Of a stretch of 64,000 nt of DNA, positions 32,592-41,035 are shown piece after piece. How positions within the stretch are numbered: position 1 is the stretch's first letter; the number at the start of each line of letters is the position of its first letter. The stretch is taken from contig UQJV01000006.1 in the NCBI GenBank assembly GCA_900541475.1, positions 1-64,000 of the forward strand, in the 5' to 3' direction. A program made the position numbers and the translations under genes. Under the pieces are notes generated by a model. That model saw nothing but the letters and a program-made list of their open reading frames with translations. It searched no databases and was not told the origin of the DNA. The DNA comes from an uncultured Collinsella sp. GTDB taxonomy: Bacteria > Actinomycetota > Coriobacteriia > Coriobacteriales > Coriobacteriaceae.

Positions 32592-33663
32592 TGAGTATGT
32601 GATCCCGGAGCACTACGAGGATCTCACTCCTGCTCCGCAGCTCGACCAGAAGACCCTCAACAAGATGGCTTGGCGCTCCTGCTTCCTGCAGGCCTCGTTC
32701 AACTACGAGCGTATGCAGGCCGCTGGCTGGCTCTACTCCATCATCCCCGGTCTGGAGAAGATCCACACCAACAAGAACGACCTCGCGGCTTCCATGAGCC
32801 ACAACCTGGAGTTCTTCAACACTCACCCGTTCCTCGTCACCTTTGTTATGGGTATCGTGCTTTCGCTCGAGCAGAACAAGGTTGACATCCCCACGATCCG
32901 CGCCGTCCGCGTCGCCGCAATGGGCCCGCTCGGTGGTATCGGTGACGCCCTGTTCTGGCTGACGCTCGTGCCTATCACGGCCGGCATCACCTCCAACATG
33001 GCTATCAACGGTAACGCCGCTGCGCCGCTGATCTTCCTGGTGATCTTCAACGTCGTCCAGTTCGCTCTGCGCTTCTGGCTCATGAACTGGTCCTACAAGC
33101 TTGGCACCAGCGCTATTGACGCTCTGACCGCCAACATGCAGGCCTTTACGCGTGCCGCTTCCATCATGGGCGTCTTCGTCGTCGGTTGCCTGGTCGTCAC
33201 CATGGGTGGCACCCAGATCAACCTCCAGATCCCCAACGGCACCACCCGCGGCATTGCTGCCCACACGGTTGTCGTCTCCGAGGAGGAGGCCGAGAACTTC
33301 ACCGGCCTGGAGGGTATTGATACCGAGACCGCTGAGGCTGGCACCATGGCCATGACCGATGCCGACGGTAACGCTCTTACCGCTTCCGATGCCGACGGCA
33401 ACGCTGTCGAGTGCGGCGTCACCGATCTGGGCAACGGCATGGCGTCCGTTACCTACGGCACCGTCACCGAGGATCCGGTCAACTTCTCCGTTGCCGACAC
33501 CCTCAACACCATCGTCCCGAAGCTCGTCCCGCTTATGCTTACGCTGCTGCTTTACTACATGTTCGCTAAGCACAGCTGGACCCCGACCAAGGGCATTCTC
33601 CTGCTCTTCGTTCTGGGCATCCTGGGCGCTGGCCCGCTTGGTCTCTGGCCGAGCATCTGGTAA
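32581..33663 (+). CDS. PTS system, mannose-class, IID component with extra loop
   Basis: This 360-residue membrane subunit pairs with IIC. The family start LDQKTLNKMAWRSCFLQASFNYERMQAAGWLYSIIP and MGPLGGIGDALFWLTLVPI are clear. Typical IID proteins are about 270-300 residues. The extra length sits between the last membrane segments, at about residues 215-310, with DADGNALTASDADGNAVE repeated in part. That segment probably forms a soluble outside domain. It ends the PTS operon; a terminator follows at 33730. Confidence 0.9.
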   Translation: MASNEYVIPEHYEDLTPAPQLDQKTLNKMAWRSCFLQASFNYERMQAAGWLYSIIPGLEKIHTNKNDLAASMSHNLEFFNTHPFLVTFVMGIVLSLEQNKVDIPTIRAVRVAAMGPLGGIGDALFWLTLVPITAGITSNMAINGNAAAPLIFLVIFNVVQFALRFWLMNWSYKLGTSAIDALTANMQAFTRAASIMGVFVVGCLVVTMGGTQINLQIPNGTTRGIAAHTVVVSEEEAENFTGLEGIDTETAEAGTMAMTDADGNALTASDADGNAVECGVTDLGNGMASVTYGTVTEDPVNFSVADTLNTIVPKLVPLMLTLLLYYMFAKHSWTPTKGILLLFVLGILGAGPLGLWPSIW

Positions 33664-33729
33664 GGCTCTAGCTTGAGGGGTGTGTCCCTACGCGGCTCAC
33701 ACCCCGACCCCTTAAGCCATGTGTATGTT

Positions 33730-33768
33730 AAAAGCCGCGTGCTCGAAAGAGCGCGCGGCTTTTGTTTT
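33730..33768 (+). terminator. Terminator of the mannose-class PTS operon
   Basis: AAAAGCCGCGTGCTC pairs with GAGCGCGCGGCTTTT around a GAAA tetraloop, followed by GTTTTC. Confidence 0.88.
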
Positions 33769-33847
33769 CTTGATGATTCGGGTGTGGCAGACAGATAATG
33801 CTAAACACCCAAGGTATTAGCCTAGTTTGAGCAAAAGGGAGGATAGG

Positions 33848-34579
33848 ATGGCGATCGGAGCGCGCAAGCAACCGCTGTACGATCAGCTGGTCGATATTCT
33901 GACCGAAAAGATTGACCATGAATATCGCGCCGGTGACATGATTCCTTCCGAGCGCGAACTTTCGGAGCGCTATGGTCTCTCGCGCACTACGGTACGCCTG
34001 GCTCTGCAGGAACTGGAGCGTTTAGGACTGGTGGTTCGGCAGCACGGTCGCGGTACCTTTGTGACCGACCGTTCGGCAAAGGCAACCAATCTTATGCAGT
34101 CCTACAGCTTTACCGAGCAGATGCGCGCGATGGGTCGCGACCCCGAGACCACGATTCTCGATTTTTGCGAGATGGAGGCCGATAAGAATCTGGCCGAGCA
34201 TATGGGATTACGTATCGGTGATCGCATTTTTAAGCTCAAGCGCCTTCGTTCTGCCGACAACATGCCCATGATGGTCGAACGTAGCTATCTACCGGTTCGT
34301 CAATTTCTGTCCCTAAAGCGACCGCTGCTGGAGCGTAAGCCGCTTTACGATGTGATTGAGCAAGACTTTCAGCAAAAAATACGCGTGGCCGAAGAGGAGT
34401 TCTATGCGAGCATAGCCCGTCCCACCGATGCCCACCTTTTGGAAATCGTCGAGGGCTCGCCTGTGCTCGATTTGGTTAGGACTACGTATAACGAGTCAAA
34501 CGAGGTTGTGGAGTATACGCTCTCGGTTGCTCGTGCCGATCAGTTTAAATACAAGGTTTACCACCAGCGTAGCGATTAG
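33848..34579 (+). CDS. GntR-family regulator with UTRA domain (amino-sugar type)
   Basis: This 243-residue regulator has a winged helix at about residues 8-72 (PLYDQLVDILTEKIDHEYRAGDMIPSERELSERYGLSRTTVRLALQELERLG) and a UTRA domain (LMQSYSFTEQMRAMGRDPETTI, ending LDLVRTTYNESNEVVEYTLS). It is close in pattern to NagR/DasR-type repressors, which bind amino-sugar phosphates. GGGAGGA precedes the ATG. The palindromes TGGTTACTACCA at 30329 and CTGGTTACTACCAG at 34619 are its likely operators, so it should control both the PTS operon and agaS-nagA. Confidence 0.9.
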   Translation: MAIGARKQPLYDQLVDILTEKIDHEYRAGDMIPSERELSERYGLSRTTVRLALQELERLGLVVRQHGRGTFVTDRSAKATNLMQSYSFTEQMRAMGRDPETTILDFCEMEADKNLAEHMGLRIGDRIFKLKRLRSADNMPMMVERSYLPVRQFLSLKRPLLERKPLYDVIEQDFQQKIRVAEEEFYASIARPTDAHLLEIVEGSPVLDLVRTTYNESNEVVEYTLSVARADQFKYKVYHQRSD

Positions 34580-34618
34580 TGTCTGCACCGTTTCCATATG
34601 ATGATTCTTTGTATTTAA

Positions 34619-34654
34619 CTGGTTACTACCAGATAACCAACCGAAGTGTATAAT
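34619..34654 (+). promoter_or_regulatory. GntR-type operator and -10 element before agaS
   Basis: CTGGTTACTACCAG (34619-34632) is a perfect outer palindrome. TATAAT (34649-34654) follows at the distance that places the palindrome over the -35 region. The same core occurs before the PTS operon at 30329-30340. Confidence 0.7.
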
Positions 34655-34693
34655 TGCACGTCAGAGGATTACTTCTAGAGAGAGGTATTAGAA

Positions 34694-35860
34694 ATGTTCG
34701 AGAAGAGTGTCGAGGAGCTCACCGAGCTCGGCGCCCAGATCACCACGGCCGAGATTGCTCAGCAGCCCGAGCTTTGGCGTGATACGCTCAACATCTATCG
34801 CGAGAACAAGGAGGCCATCGAGGCCTTTCTGGCTGAGGCTCGCGCTATGGGCGAGGGCCGTCTGTCCGTTGTCTTCACCGGTGCCGGTACGTCCGACTAT
34901 GTTGGCGATACCTGCGCCCCGTACCTGCGTCACGCTGGCAACACTGATCTCTACGACTTTAAGCCCATCGCCACGACCGATATCGTGAGCGCCCCGCGCG
35001 ACTTCCTGCGCGCCGAGGATCCCACGCTCGTGGTTTCCTTTGCCCGCTCTGGCAACAGCCCCGAGAGCCTTGCCGCCGTCGCCGTTGCCAAGGAGCTCGT
35101 CCACAACGTCAAGTTCCTCAACATCACCTGCGCTCCCGAGGGCAAGCTCGCTGTCGAGTCCGCTGATGACCCCAATGCGCTGACGCTGCTCATCCCGCGC
35201 GCCAACGACAAGGGCTTCGCCATGACCGGTTCCTACACCTGCATGACCCTGCTCTCTACCCTCATCTTTGACGAGGCTTCCGACGAGCAGAAGGCCGAGT
35301 GGGTCGAGACCATCGCCAAGATGGGCGAGGAGGTCATCGCTCGCGAGTCCGAGGTTGCCGATTACCTGGCTGGCGACTTCAACCGCGTGACCTACTTGGG
35401 TTCCGGCTCCTTCGGTGGCCTTGCCCAGGAGAGCCAGCTCAAGATCCTCGAGCTTGCTCACGGTCTGGTCGCTACTTCCTACGACACCTCTATGGGTTAT
35501 CGTCACGGACCCAAGTCCTTCGTCGACGACAAGACCCTCGTGTTCGTGTTCGTCAACAACGATGCCTACACCCGTCAGTATGATATCGACATCCTCAACG
35601 AGATCGGTGGCGACAAGATCGCTCAGCACACCGTTGCCGTTCAGCAGGATGGCGCTACCGTCTACGAGGGCGAGTCCTTCACCTTTAAGGGCTATGAGGC
35701 ACTCCCCGAGGGCTACCTTGCCCTGCCGTTCGTGATGTTTGCCCAGGCCATCAGCCTGCTCAACTCCGTGCGCGTGGGCAACACGCCCGATACGCCGAGC
35801 CCCACCGGCACGGTCAACCGCGTGGTTAAGGGCGTAACGATTCACCCCTTCACCGCTTAA
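34694..35860 (+). CDS. agaS: SIS-domain aldose-ketose isomerase/deaminase, AgaS-like
   Basis: This 388-residue cytosolic protein has two SIS domains, at about residues 40-190 and 215-365. FTGAGTSDYVGDTCAPYL and VSFARSGNSPESLAAV are the phosphosugar-binding motifs. GSGSFGGLAQESQLKILELAHG and YRHGPKSFVDD carry the catalytic region of the AgaS/GlmS family. AgaS converts galactosamine-6-phosphate to tagatose-6-phosphate and ammonia. The neighbouring nagA and the downstream lacC fit this. GlcN6P deamination is a less likely alternative. Confidence 0.85.
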   Translation: MFEKSVEELTELGAQITTAEIAQQPELWRDTLNIYRENKEAIEAFLAEARAMGEGRLSVVFTGAGTSDYVGDTCAPYLRHAGNTDLYDFKPIATTDIVSAPRDFLRAEDPTLVVSFARSGNSPESLAAVAVAKELVHNVKFLNITCAPEGKLAVESADDPNALTLLIPRANDKGFAMTGSYTCMTLLSTLIFDEASDEQKAEWVETIAKMGEEVIARESEVADYLAGDFNRVTYLGSGSFGGLAQESQLKILELAHGLVATSYDTSMGYRHGPKSFVDDKTLVFVFVNNDAYTRQYDIDILNEIGGDKIAQHTVAVQQDGATVYEGESFTFKGYEALPEGYLALPFVMFAQAISLLNSVRVGNTPDTPSPTGTVNRVVKGVTIHPFTA

Positions 35861-35879
35861 TCGCGTCCCCCCTGTAAGG

Positions 35880-35916
35880 GCGCCCGTCCGCTCATAACGG
35901 CGGGCGGGCGCTTTTT
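35880..35916 (+). terminator. Terminator or attenuator between agaS and nagA
   Basis: GCGCCCGTCCG pairs with CGGGCGGGCGC (with one wobble), followed by TTTTTGTTTT. nagA starts 64 bp later, so agaS and nagA may be separate transcripts or linked by read-through. Confidence 0.75.
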
Positions 35917-35979
35917 GTTTTCACTTGGACCGGGTATAAGCATCACCACAGTCAACTGCTTTAGAAGCAAGGAGTGCAT

Positions 35980-37149
35980 ATGAGCACGTACGCAATTAAG
36001 GCTGACAAGTTCTTCTTGCCGGCAGGTCCGCAGCTGGGCGGCTATCTTATGGTCGAGGATGGCGTCTTTGGCGCCTGGCAGGCCGACGAGCCCTCTTGCG
36101 AGATCAAGGACTACACGGGATCGTGGATCGCACCGGGTATGGTCGATACCCACATCCATGGCTTCTACAACCACTCAACTACCGATAACGACCCCGAGGG
36201 TATCGATATCAGCTCGACTGAGCTCGCCCGTCGCGGTACCACCAGCTGGCTACCCACGACGTTCACCGATGGCGTCGAGCAGATCAAGGACGCCTGCGCC
36301 GCCATCGCTCAGGCTGACGAGGGCCGCGGCCCTGACTTCTGCGGTGCCCGTATCCAGGGCATCTACCTGGAGGGCCCCTTCTTTACCATGAAGCACGTGG
36401 GCGCACAGAACCCCGCTTACCTGATCGACCCCTCCGAGGAGGTCTTTGACGAGTGGCAGGAGGCTGCCGGCGGTCGTATCGTTAAGAGCGCCATGGCTGC
36501 CGAGCGCGATGGCGCTGCTGCCTATGCTGCTGCTCTGAACTCGAAGGGTGTCGTGACCAGCATCGGTCACTCCGATGCCACGTATGACGAGTGCGTCGCC
36601 GCCATCAATGCTGGTGCCAGCTGCTTTACGCACACCTATAACGGCCAGCGCGGTCTGCATCACCGTGAGCCCGGTGTTGTGGGCGCTGCCATGACCACCC
36701 CCGAGACCTACGCCGAGATCATCTGCGACGGCAAGCACGTGAACCCTGCCGCCATCAAGGCGCTGCTGCAGGCCAAGGGCTGGCAGCACACGGTGCTCAT
36801 CACCGACTGCCTGGGCTGCGGCGGCATGCCCGAGGGCAGCTACACCAGCGGCGGCATGGACGTCATCATGAAGGACAACCTGTGCTGGCTCGCCGACGGC
36901 AAGAGCATTGCCGGCTCGGTGCTCACGCTTGCCCAGGGCGTCAAGAACATTGTCGACTGGGGTATCGCCAGCGCCGATATCGCCATTCGCATGGCAACCG
37001 AGGTACCGGCTCGTTCCGCGCACATCGAGGATAAGTGTGGCAGCATCATGCCGGGTCGCGACGCCGACTTTGTCGTGTTCGATCACGAGCTCACCCTCGT
37101 AGAGACGTATGTTGGCGGCCAGAGCGTCGGCAACGCATTTACCGAATAG
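35980..37149 (+). CDS. nagA: N-acetyl-hexosamine-6-phosphate deacetylase
   Basis: This 389-residue amidohydrolase removes the acetyl group from GlcNAc-6-phosphate or GalNAc-6-phosphate. VDTHIHGFYNHSTTDND, YLEGPFFTMKHVGAQ, SIGHSDATYDE and FTHTYNGQRGLHHREPG supply the metal and substrate residues. VLITDCLGCGG holds the catalytic Asp. CAAGGAG sets the start at ATG 35980. It follows agaS. A 3' fragment of a second copy lies at 39883-40014. Confidence 0.93.
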   Translation: MSTYAIKADKFFLPAGPQLGGYLMVEDGVFGAWQADEPSCEIKDYTGSWIAPGMVDTHIHGFYNHSTTDNDPEGIDISSTELARRGTTSWLPTTFTDGVEQIKDACAAIAQADEGRGPDFCGARIQGIYLEGPFFTMKHVGAQNPAYLIDPSEEVFDEWQEAAGGRIVKSAMAAERDGAAAYAAALNSKGVVTSIGHSDATYDECVAAINAGASCFTHTYNGQRGLHHREPGVVGAAMTTPETYAEIICDGKHVNPAAIKALLQAKGWQHTVLITDCLGCGGMPEGSYTSGGMDVIMKDNLCWLADGKSIAGSVLTLAQGVKNIVDWGIASADIAIRMATEVPARSAHIEDKCGSIMPGRDADFVVFDHELTLVETYVGGQSVGNAFTE

Positions 37150-37161
37150 CGACAGATAAAG

Positions 37162-37193
37162 ACGGCGGGCCCGAAATTGCTCGGACCCGCCGT
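37162..37193. terminator. Hairpin between convergent nagA and flavodoxin genes
   Basis: ACGGCGGGCCCGA pairs with TCGGACCCGCCGT (one mismatch). Neither side has a strong T-run, so termination efficiency is uncertain. Confidence 0.6.
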
Positions 37194-37224
37194 ATGGGTT
37201 AAACGCTCAAGAGCACCTTAACAG

Positions 37225-37809
37225 TTACAGCTTGCTAGCGATCTTCTTTGCCGTGCGCTTGACGCCGGCCACAAGGCCTCCCGCAGGATGCTCCTTTTCG
37301 TAGGCCAGACGCTTCTCGCGCTTGGCATACTCCTCGACGATGATATCGCCGTACTCGTCTTCGATCTTGTCGAAGAAATCGACGGCGCCCTTAATTTCCT
37401 CGGCGGTTGGGTGTCCCTTCTGGACGCCGCCGGTAATCTTGAACGGCCCCCACGTGTCAAAACCGGGACAGCCGTAGACGCCCATAAAAATGGCCTGTCT
37501 CATGCGGCAAATTCCGTCGATATCCTTGCCGTACCACTTGTTTTTGCCGCCGTAGGTCATAAGACCAAACACCTTGTCCTGCGGCTGCAGCACGTTGGTG
37601 AGCACGCGTGCCATATCTTTGTCGATCTCGGAATAATAAATGCCCGTGGCGACGCCGATCAGATGGTATTCGTGCAGGTCGGGGTACTCATTTTTACCGA
37701 GCGCCTTTACGTCAAGGGTATCGATCTCGGGGTGTGCCTCGACGATGGCGTCCACGAGCTTTTTCGTATTGCCGTGGTGGCGCGAGGCGTAGAGGATGAT
37801 GGTTCGCAT
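37225..37809 (-). CDS. Flavodoxin-family protein
   Basis: This 194-residue cytosolic FMN-binding protein starts MRTIILYASRHHGNTKKLVDAI, the phosphate-binding loop of flavodoxins. GVATGIYYSEIDKD and LMTYGGKNKWYGKDI line the flavin pocket. The C-terminus is basic (VKRTAKKIASKL), which may aid contact with a partner or membrane. GAAAGG lies upstream of the ATG. It is isolated, facing nagA and back-to-back with the LacX-like gene. Its electron partner is unknown. Confidence 0.85.
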   Translation of the reverse strand: MRTIILYASRHHGNTKKLVDAIVEAHPEIDTLDVKALGKNEYPDLHEYHLIGVATGIYYSEIDKDMARVLTNVLQPQDKVFGLMTYGGKNKWYGKDIDGICRMRQAIFMGVYGCPGFDTWGPFKITGGVQKGHPTAEEIKGAVDFFDKIEDEYGDIIVEEYAKREKRLAYEKEHPAGGLVAGVKRTAKKIASKL

Positions 37810-37965
37810 AAGAAGGCCTTTCAGCTGTAATGACGTCAATGTTTGTATGGTACCCCGTTGTATGGTTGGGATACCGGACACATCGACGAGCGCGCGGGTT
37901 TGTTCTCTGGTTAGGATTGAAACGGGCGCTTGAGCGAAGAAAACAGTTGTCCGAAAGGATGGGTA

Positions 37966-38847
37966 ATGGAATACGCTCTTTCCAACGATTCGATTTCTAT
38001 CAAGGTTTCCACTGCCGGCGGCTCGTTTACCTCGATTGAGGCCGACGGTCGCGAGTATTTGTGGCAGGGCGACCCCGCAGTATGGTCCGGTCAGGCGCCG
38101 ATTTGCTTCCCGATTTGCGGAGGCTTGCGCGACAACAGCGCCATGACGTTTGCCGGGCATCATGTAAAGCTCGCTCGCCACGGCTTTGCGCGCAAGCAGG
38201 AGTGGAAGCTGCTGAGCCAAGGCGAGAACGAGTTGGCTATGTGCCTGGCTTCGGAGGATAACGCCGCGCTGCTGAGCGATTATCCGTATCCGTTTAGGCT
38301 CGTCGCCCGCTATACGCTCGAGGACGCCGCCGTGCGTGTCTCCTATGAGGTTACCAACGAGGGCACCGAGGATATGCCGTTCTTTATCGGTGGGCATCCC
38401 GGCTTTAGGTGCCCGCTCGATGAGGGCGAGGCCTATACGGACTACGAGTTGCGCTTTGAGAAAGAAGAGGCTGCAGAGCTTTGCACCGCTGTCCCTTCGA
38501 CTGGCTTGATTGACGTGGACAAGCGCTCCAAGAACCCCATGGTGGGAAAGACGCTGCCCCTGTCGCACGAGCTCTTCGATTTTGCGGAGACCATCTTTGA
38601 CGTGCTCGAGAGCCGCCAGGTCACGCTTTCCAAAAAGGGCGAGGACAAGGGCGTCCGCCTGAGCTTTGAGGGCTTCCCATATCTCATTGTGTGGAGCAAG
38701 CCCGAGGGCGATTTTGTGGCAGTTGAGCCTTGGGGCGGCCTTTCGACCTGCTCCGATGAGGACGACGTGCTTGAGCATAAGCGTGGCTGCCTTGTCGCCA
38801 AGCCCAAGGAGACCGTCGTTCGCTCGTTCACGATTGAGATTCTGTAA
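37966..38847 (+). CDS. Aldose 1-epimerase family protein, LacX-like
   Basis: This 293-residue cytosolic protein has the galactose-mutarotase fold of the LacX subgroup. ICFPICGGLRDNSAMTFAGHHVKLARHGFARKQEW contains a conserved catalytic-type His, and GGHPGFRCPLDEGE supplies the second His and acid. LacX proteins accompany tagatose-6-phosphate genes and their exact reaction is not settled. GAAAGGATGGG precedes the ATG. lacC follows after 59 bp. A close paralogue begins at 63736. Confidence 0.85.
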   Translation: MEYALSNDSISIKVSTAGGSFTSIEADGREYLWQGDPAVWSGQAPICFPICGGLRDNSAMTFAGHHVKLARHGFARKQEWKLLSQGENELAMCLASEDNAALLSDYPYPFRLVARYTLEDAAVRVSYEVTNEGTEDMPFFIGGHPGFRCPLDEGEAYTDYELRFEKEEAAELCTAVPSTGLIDVDKRSKNPMVGKTLPLSHELFDFAETIFDVLESRQVTLSKKGEDKGVRLSFEGFPYLIVWSKPEGDFVAVEPWGGLSTCSDEDDVLEHKRGCLVAKPKETVVRSFTIEIL

Positions 38848-38906
38848 TTCCGTTTTGTCGACTCGTATCGCGAGGCACAAGGAGCCTGCGAGATAAGGAG
38901 CTAAAA

Positions 38907-39842
38907 ATGATCCTCACCGTTACGATGAACCCGTCCGTCGATACACGCTATCAGCTCGATGAGCTCATTATCGACGACGTTAACCGTGTGACGCCCGAAA
39001 AGACCGCCGGCGGCAAGGGTCTCAACGTGGCCCGTGTACTGGGTCAGCTGGGCGACGACGTTGTGGCAACCGGTCTACTCGGCGGCCACATGGGCGCCTA
39101 CATGGCCGAGCTCATGGATGCCAACGGCATTAAGAATGATTTCGTACCCATCAAGGGCGAGACTCGCATTTGCCTTAACATCCTCCACGCCGGCAACCAG
39201 ACCGAGCTACTCGAGAGCGGCCCGACGATTGCCCCCGAGGAGCTCGATGCCTTTACCGCCAAGTTCGCCGAGCTTGCGAGCAAGGCCGCTGTCGTTACCA
39301 TCTCGGGTTCGCTGCCCCGTGGTGTCGAGGCGGGCTACTACGCCAAGATCACGGGTATTGCCGAGAACGCCGGCGCCAAGGTGCTGCTCGATACCTCGGG
39401 TGCTTCGCTCGAGGCCGCCCTTAAGTCCGAAATTAAGCCCGAGCTGGTCAAGCCTAACCTGACCGAGATTAACGGCCTTCTGGGCACGAGCTTTACCACC
39501 GACGATGTGGACGAGCTCCGCGCCGCGCTCGCCTCTGATGCCCGCTTCTCCGATATCCCCTGGGTCGTCGTGTCCATGGGCGCTGCCGGCTCCGTGGGCT
39601 TCCATAATGGCCGTGCATTCCGCGCCAAGACCCCCGATATCCCCGCCGTTAACGCTACGGGCTCTGGCGATTCGACCATTGCCGGCTTCGCACATGCGAT
39701 TGCTGCTGGCGCGGATGACGAGACGGTGCTGCGTACCGCCAACACCTGCGGCAAGCTCAATGCCATGGATCCCATGACTGGCCACTTGGTTATGGATCGT
39801 TGGGACGAGGTTTACAACGGCGTTGTCGTGACCGAGCTGTAG
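38907..39842 (+). CDS. lacC: PfkB-family kinase, tagatose-6-phosphate kinase-like
   Basis: This 311-residue cytosolic kinase starts MILTVTMNPSVDTRYQLDEL. It has the substrate motif AGGKGLNVARVLGQLG and the ATP/catalytic motif NATGSGDSTIAGFAHAI, with the catalytic Asp. LacC and 1-phosphofructokinase (FruK) are close relatives. The setting (agaS, lacX, and lacAB in the same window) favours tagatose-6-phosphate as substrate, making tagatose-1,6-bisphosphate. The aldolase LacD was not seen in this window. Confidence 0.85.
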   Translation: MILTVTMNPSVDTRYQLDELIIDDVNRVTPEKTAGGKGLNVARVLGQLGDDVVATGLLGGHMGAYMAELMDANGIKNDFVPIKGETRICLNILHAGNQTELLESGPTIAPEELDAFTAKFAELASKAAVVTISGSLPRGVEAGYYAKITGIAENAGAKVLLDTSGASLEAALKSEIKPELVKPNLTEINGLLGTSFTTDDVDELRAALASDARFSDIPWVVVSMGAAGSVGFHNGRAFRAKTPDIPAVNATGSGDSTIAGFAHAIAAGADDETVLRTANTCGKLNAMDPMTGHLVMDRWDEVYNGVVVTEL

Positions 39843-39882
39843 GAGCCTGTGCGCCGCCCCCGGCATCGGTTGCTTGCTTGTG

Positions 39883-40014
39883 GTTAGAGTCGACGACAAG
39901 TGCGGTAGCATTATGCCGGGGCGCGACGCCGATGCTGTCGTGTTCAATCCCGACCTTACCCTGGTCGAGACGTATGTGGGTGGCAACAGCGTCGGTAATG
40001 CATTTACCGAGTAG
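39883..40014 (+). pseudogene. 3' remnant of a second nagA
   Basis: In the frame GTT-AGA-GTC the translation reads DDKCGSIMPGRDADAVVF, then LTLVETYVGGNSVGNAFTE and stop TAG. This matches the last 41 or so residues of the intact nagA at 35980-37149 with few changes. No start codon or upstream NagA sequence is present. It lies between lacC and the YhcH gene and probably marks an old duplication or recombination. Confidence 0.85.
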
Positions 40015-40046
40015 CTGCCAAATAAACGATCCGAGAGGGGATTTAG

Positions 40047-40520
40047 ATGATTTACGGTGCATTGGGCGATATCGAGGAATACCGCGGAATGCTCAAGGGC
40101 CTCGACGTGCTGATCGACTGGCTCGAGGAGAACGACCCGGCACAGCTCGAGGTCGGCAGCCATCCGATTTTGGGTGAGAAGGTCTTTGCGAACGTCATGT
40201 CTCCCACGACGCGTCCCGAGGCTGAGGCTCACTATGAGACGCATCAGCGCTATCACGACCTGCAGATCGACGTCGAGGGTCGCGAGGCCTTCAAGGTCGC
40301 TACGGGCAGCCTGACGCTGGTCCAGGAGTTTGACGAGAAGGACGACTACGATCTGGTCGATTCCGACGCTTCGATCGCCGGCGATCTTGCCGACGACAAA
40401 TTCGCGCTGTTCGTTGCCGGCGAGCCCCACATGCCCACGCTCGAGTTCCCGGGCGATGGCGCACAGCCGGTCAAGAAGATCTGCTTTAAGTTGCTTGCCG
40501 ACGCCTACTGGGAGGAGTAG
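40047..40520 (+). CDS. YhcH/YjgK/YiaL-family protein
   Basis: This 157-residue cupin-like cytosolic protein has the family pattern ANVMSPTTRPEAEAHYETHQRYHDLQIDVEGRE, with conserved His residues, and GEPHMPTLEF near the end. Family members include the beta subunit of Ebg beta-galactosidase and proteins of sialic-acid and sugar-acid clusters; some may be anomerases. Its place after lacC and the nagA remnant agrees with sugar use. GAGAGGGG precedes the ATG. A terminator lies at 40583. Confidence 0.85.
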   Translation: MIYGALGDIEEYRGMLKGLDVLIDWLEENDPAQLEVGSHPILGEKVFANVMSPTTRPEAEAHYETHQRYHDLQIDVEGREAFKVATGSLTLVQEFDEKDDYDLVDSDASIAGDLADDKFALFVAGEPHMPTLEFPGDGAQPVKKICFKLLADAYWEE

Positions 40521-40553
40521 CGAGCTGCTCGGCTGAGCTGTTCGTCTGATGGC

Positions 40554-40630
40554 GTGATTCCCCTAGGGAAATCACGCTAGGACCCCGCCAAACGGGTTTT
40601 CCCTAGGGAAATCACGTTTGGCGGGGTTTT
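40554..40630 (+). terminator. Terminator with a nested duplicated palindrome
   Basis: CCCCGCCAAACG (40583-40594) pairs perfectly with CGTTTGGCGGGG (40615-40626), followed by TTTTCTGTTTTT. Its loop holds TTTCCCTAGGGAAATCACG, which repeats an upstream near-palindrome (40554-40575, GTGATTCCCCTAGGG). It ends the YhcH transcript. Confidence 0.8.
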
Positions 40631-40655
40631 CTGTTTTTGAATAGGGAAGCCTCAT

Positions 40656-41021
40656 TTATTTGCGAAGAACATCGGCTAGCCGCAGGATTGAAATCATCGA
40701 CCGATAAGTGAGCTCCACTTTTTCGCCCGCAAGCAGTCGTTTCGAGCCAATCTCATCTAGCCCCACAAGCCGAGAAAACAGCGGGCCGCTCATCGTGCCA
40801 TCGTCAATTGATTCCCTTATGGTCTTCAAAACGTCCGTATCATGAAGCGATGCCGAGCTGTAGGGGGCAACACGAGCGGAACTCTCAATTAACGACGAGA
40901 CAAAAGGATGGAGATGCTTTGGACATAGTCCATCAAACACCACATCCCCATTGTCGTTCGAGCCGACCAGGCGCCAAGTATAATGATCGACCCAGTCATC
41001 CCCGTCATATATGGCGTCCAT
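40656..41021 (-). CDS. Hypothetical protein, possible C-terminal HTH
   Basis: This protein has 121 residues if started at ATG 41021; the ribosome-binding site is weak and the frame stays open upstream, so the true start is unsure. It reads MDAIYDGDDWVDHYTWRLVG, and the C-terminus (LFSRLVGLDEIGSKRLLAG, then SMISILRLADVL) is weakly like an XRE helix-turn-helix. I do not know the family. It lies 14 bp past the end of a broken secreted-protein gene and could itself be a remnant. Confidence 0.45.
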   Translation of the reverse strand: MDAIYDGDDWVDHYTWRLVGSNDNGDVVFDGLCPKHLHPFVSSLIESSARVAPYSSASLHDTDVLKTIRESIDDGTMSGPLFSRLVGLDEIGSKRLLAGEKVELTYRSMISILRLADVLRK

Positions 41022-41035
41022 GAGCAACTTCCCGT

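Noticed and set aside
37810..38880. Long minus-strand open frame extending the flavodoxin gene upstream
   Set aside because: It is antisense to the LacX-like gene; the protein homology and ribosome-binding site begin at 37809.
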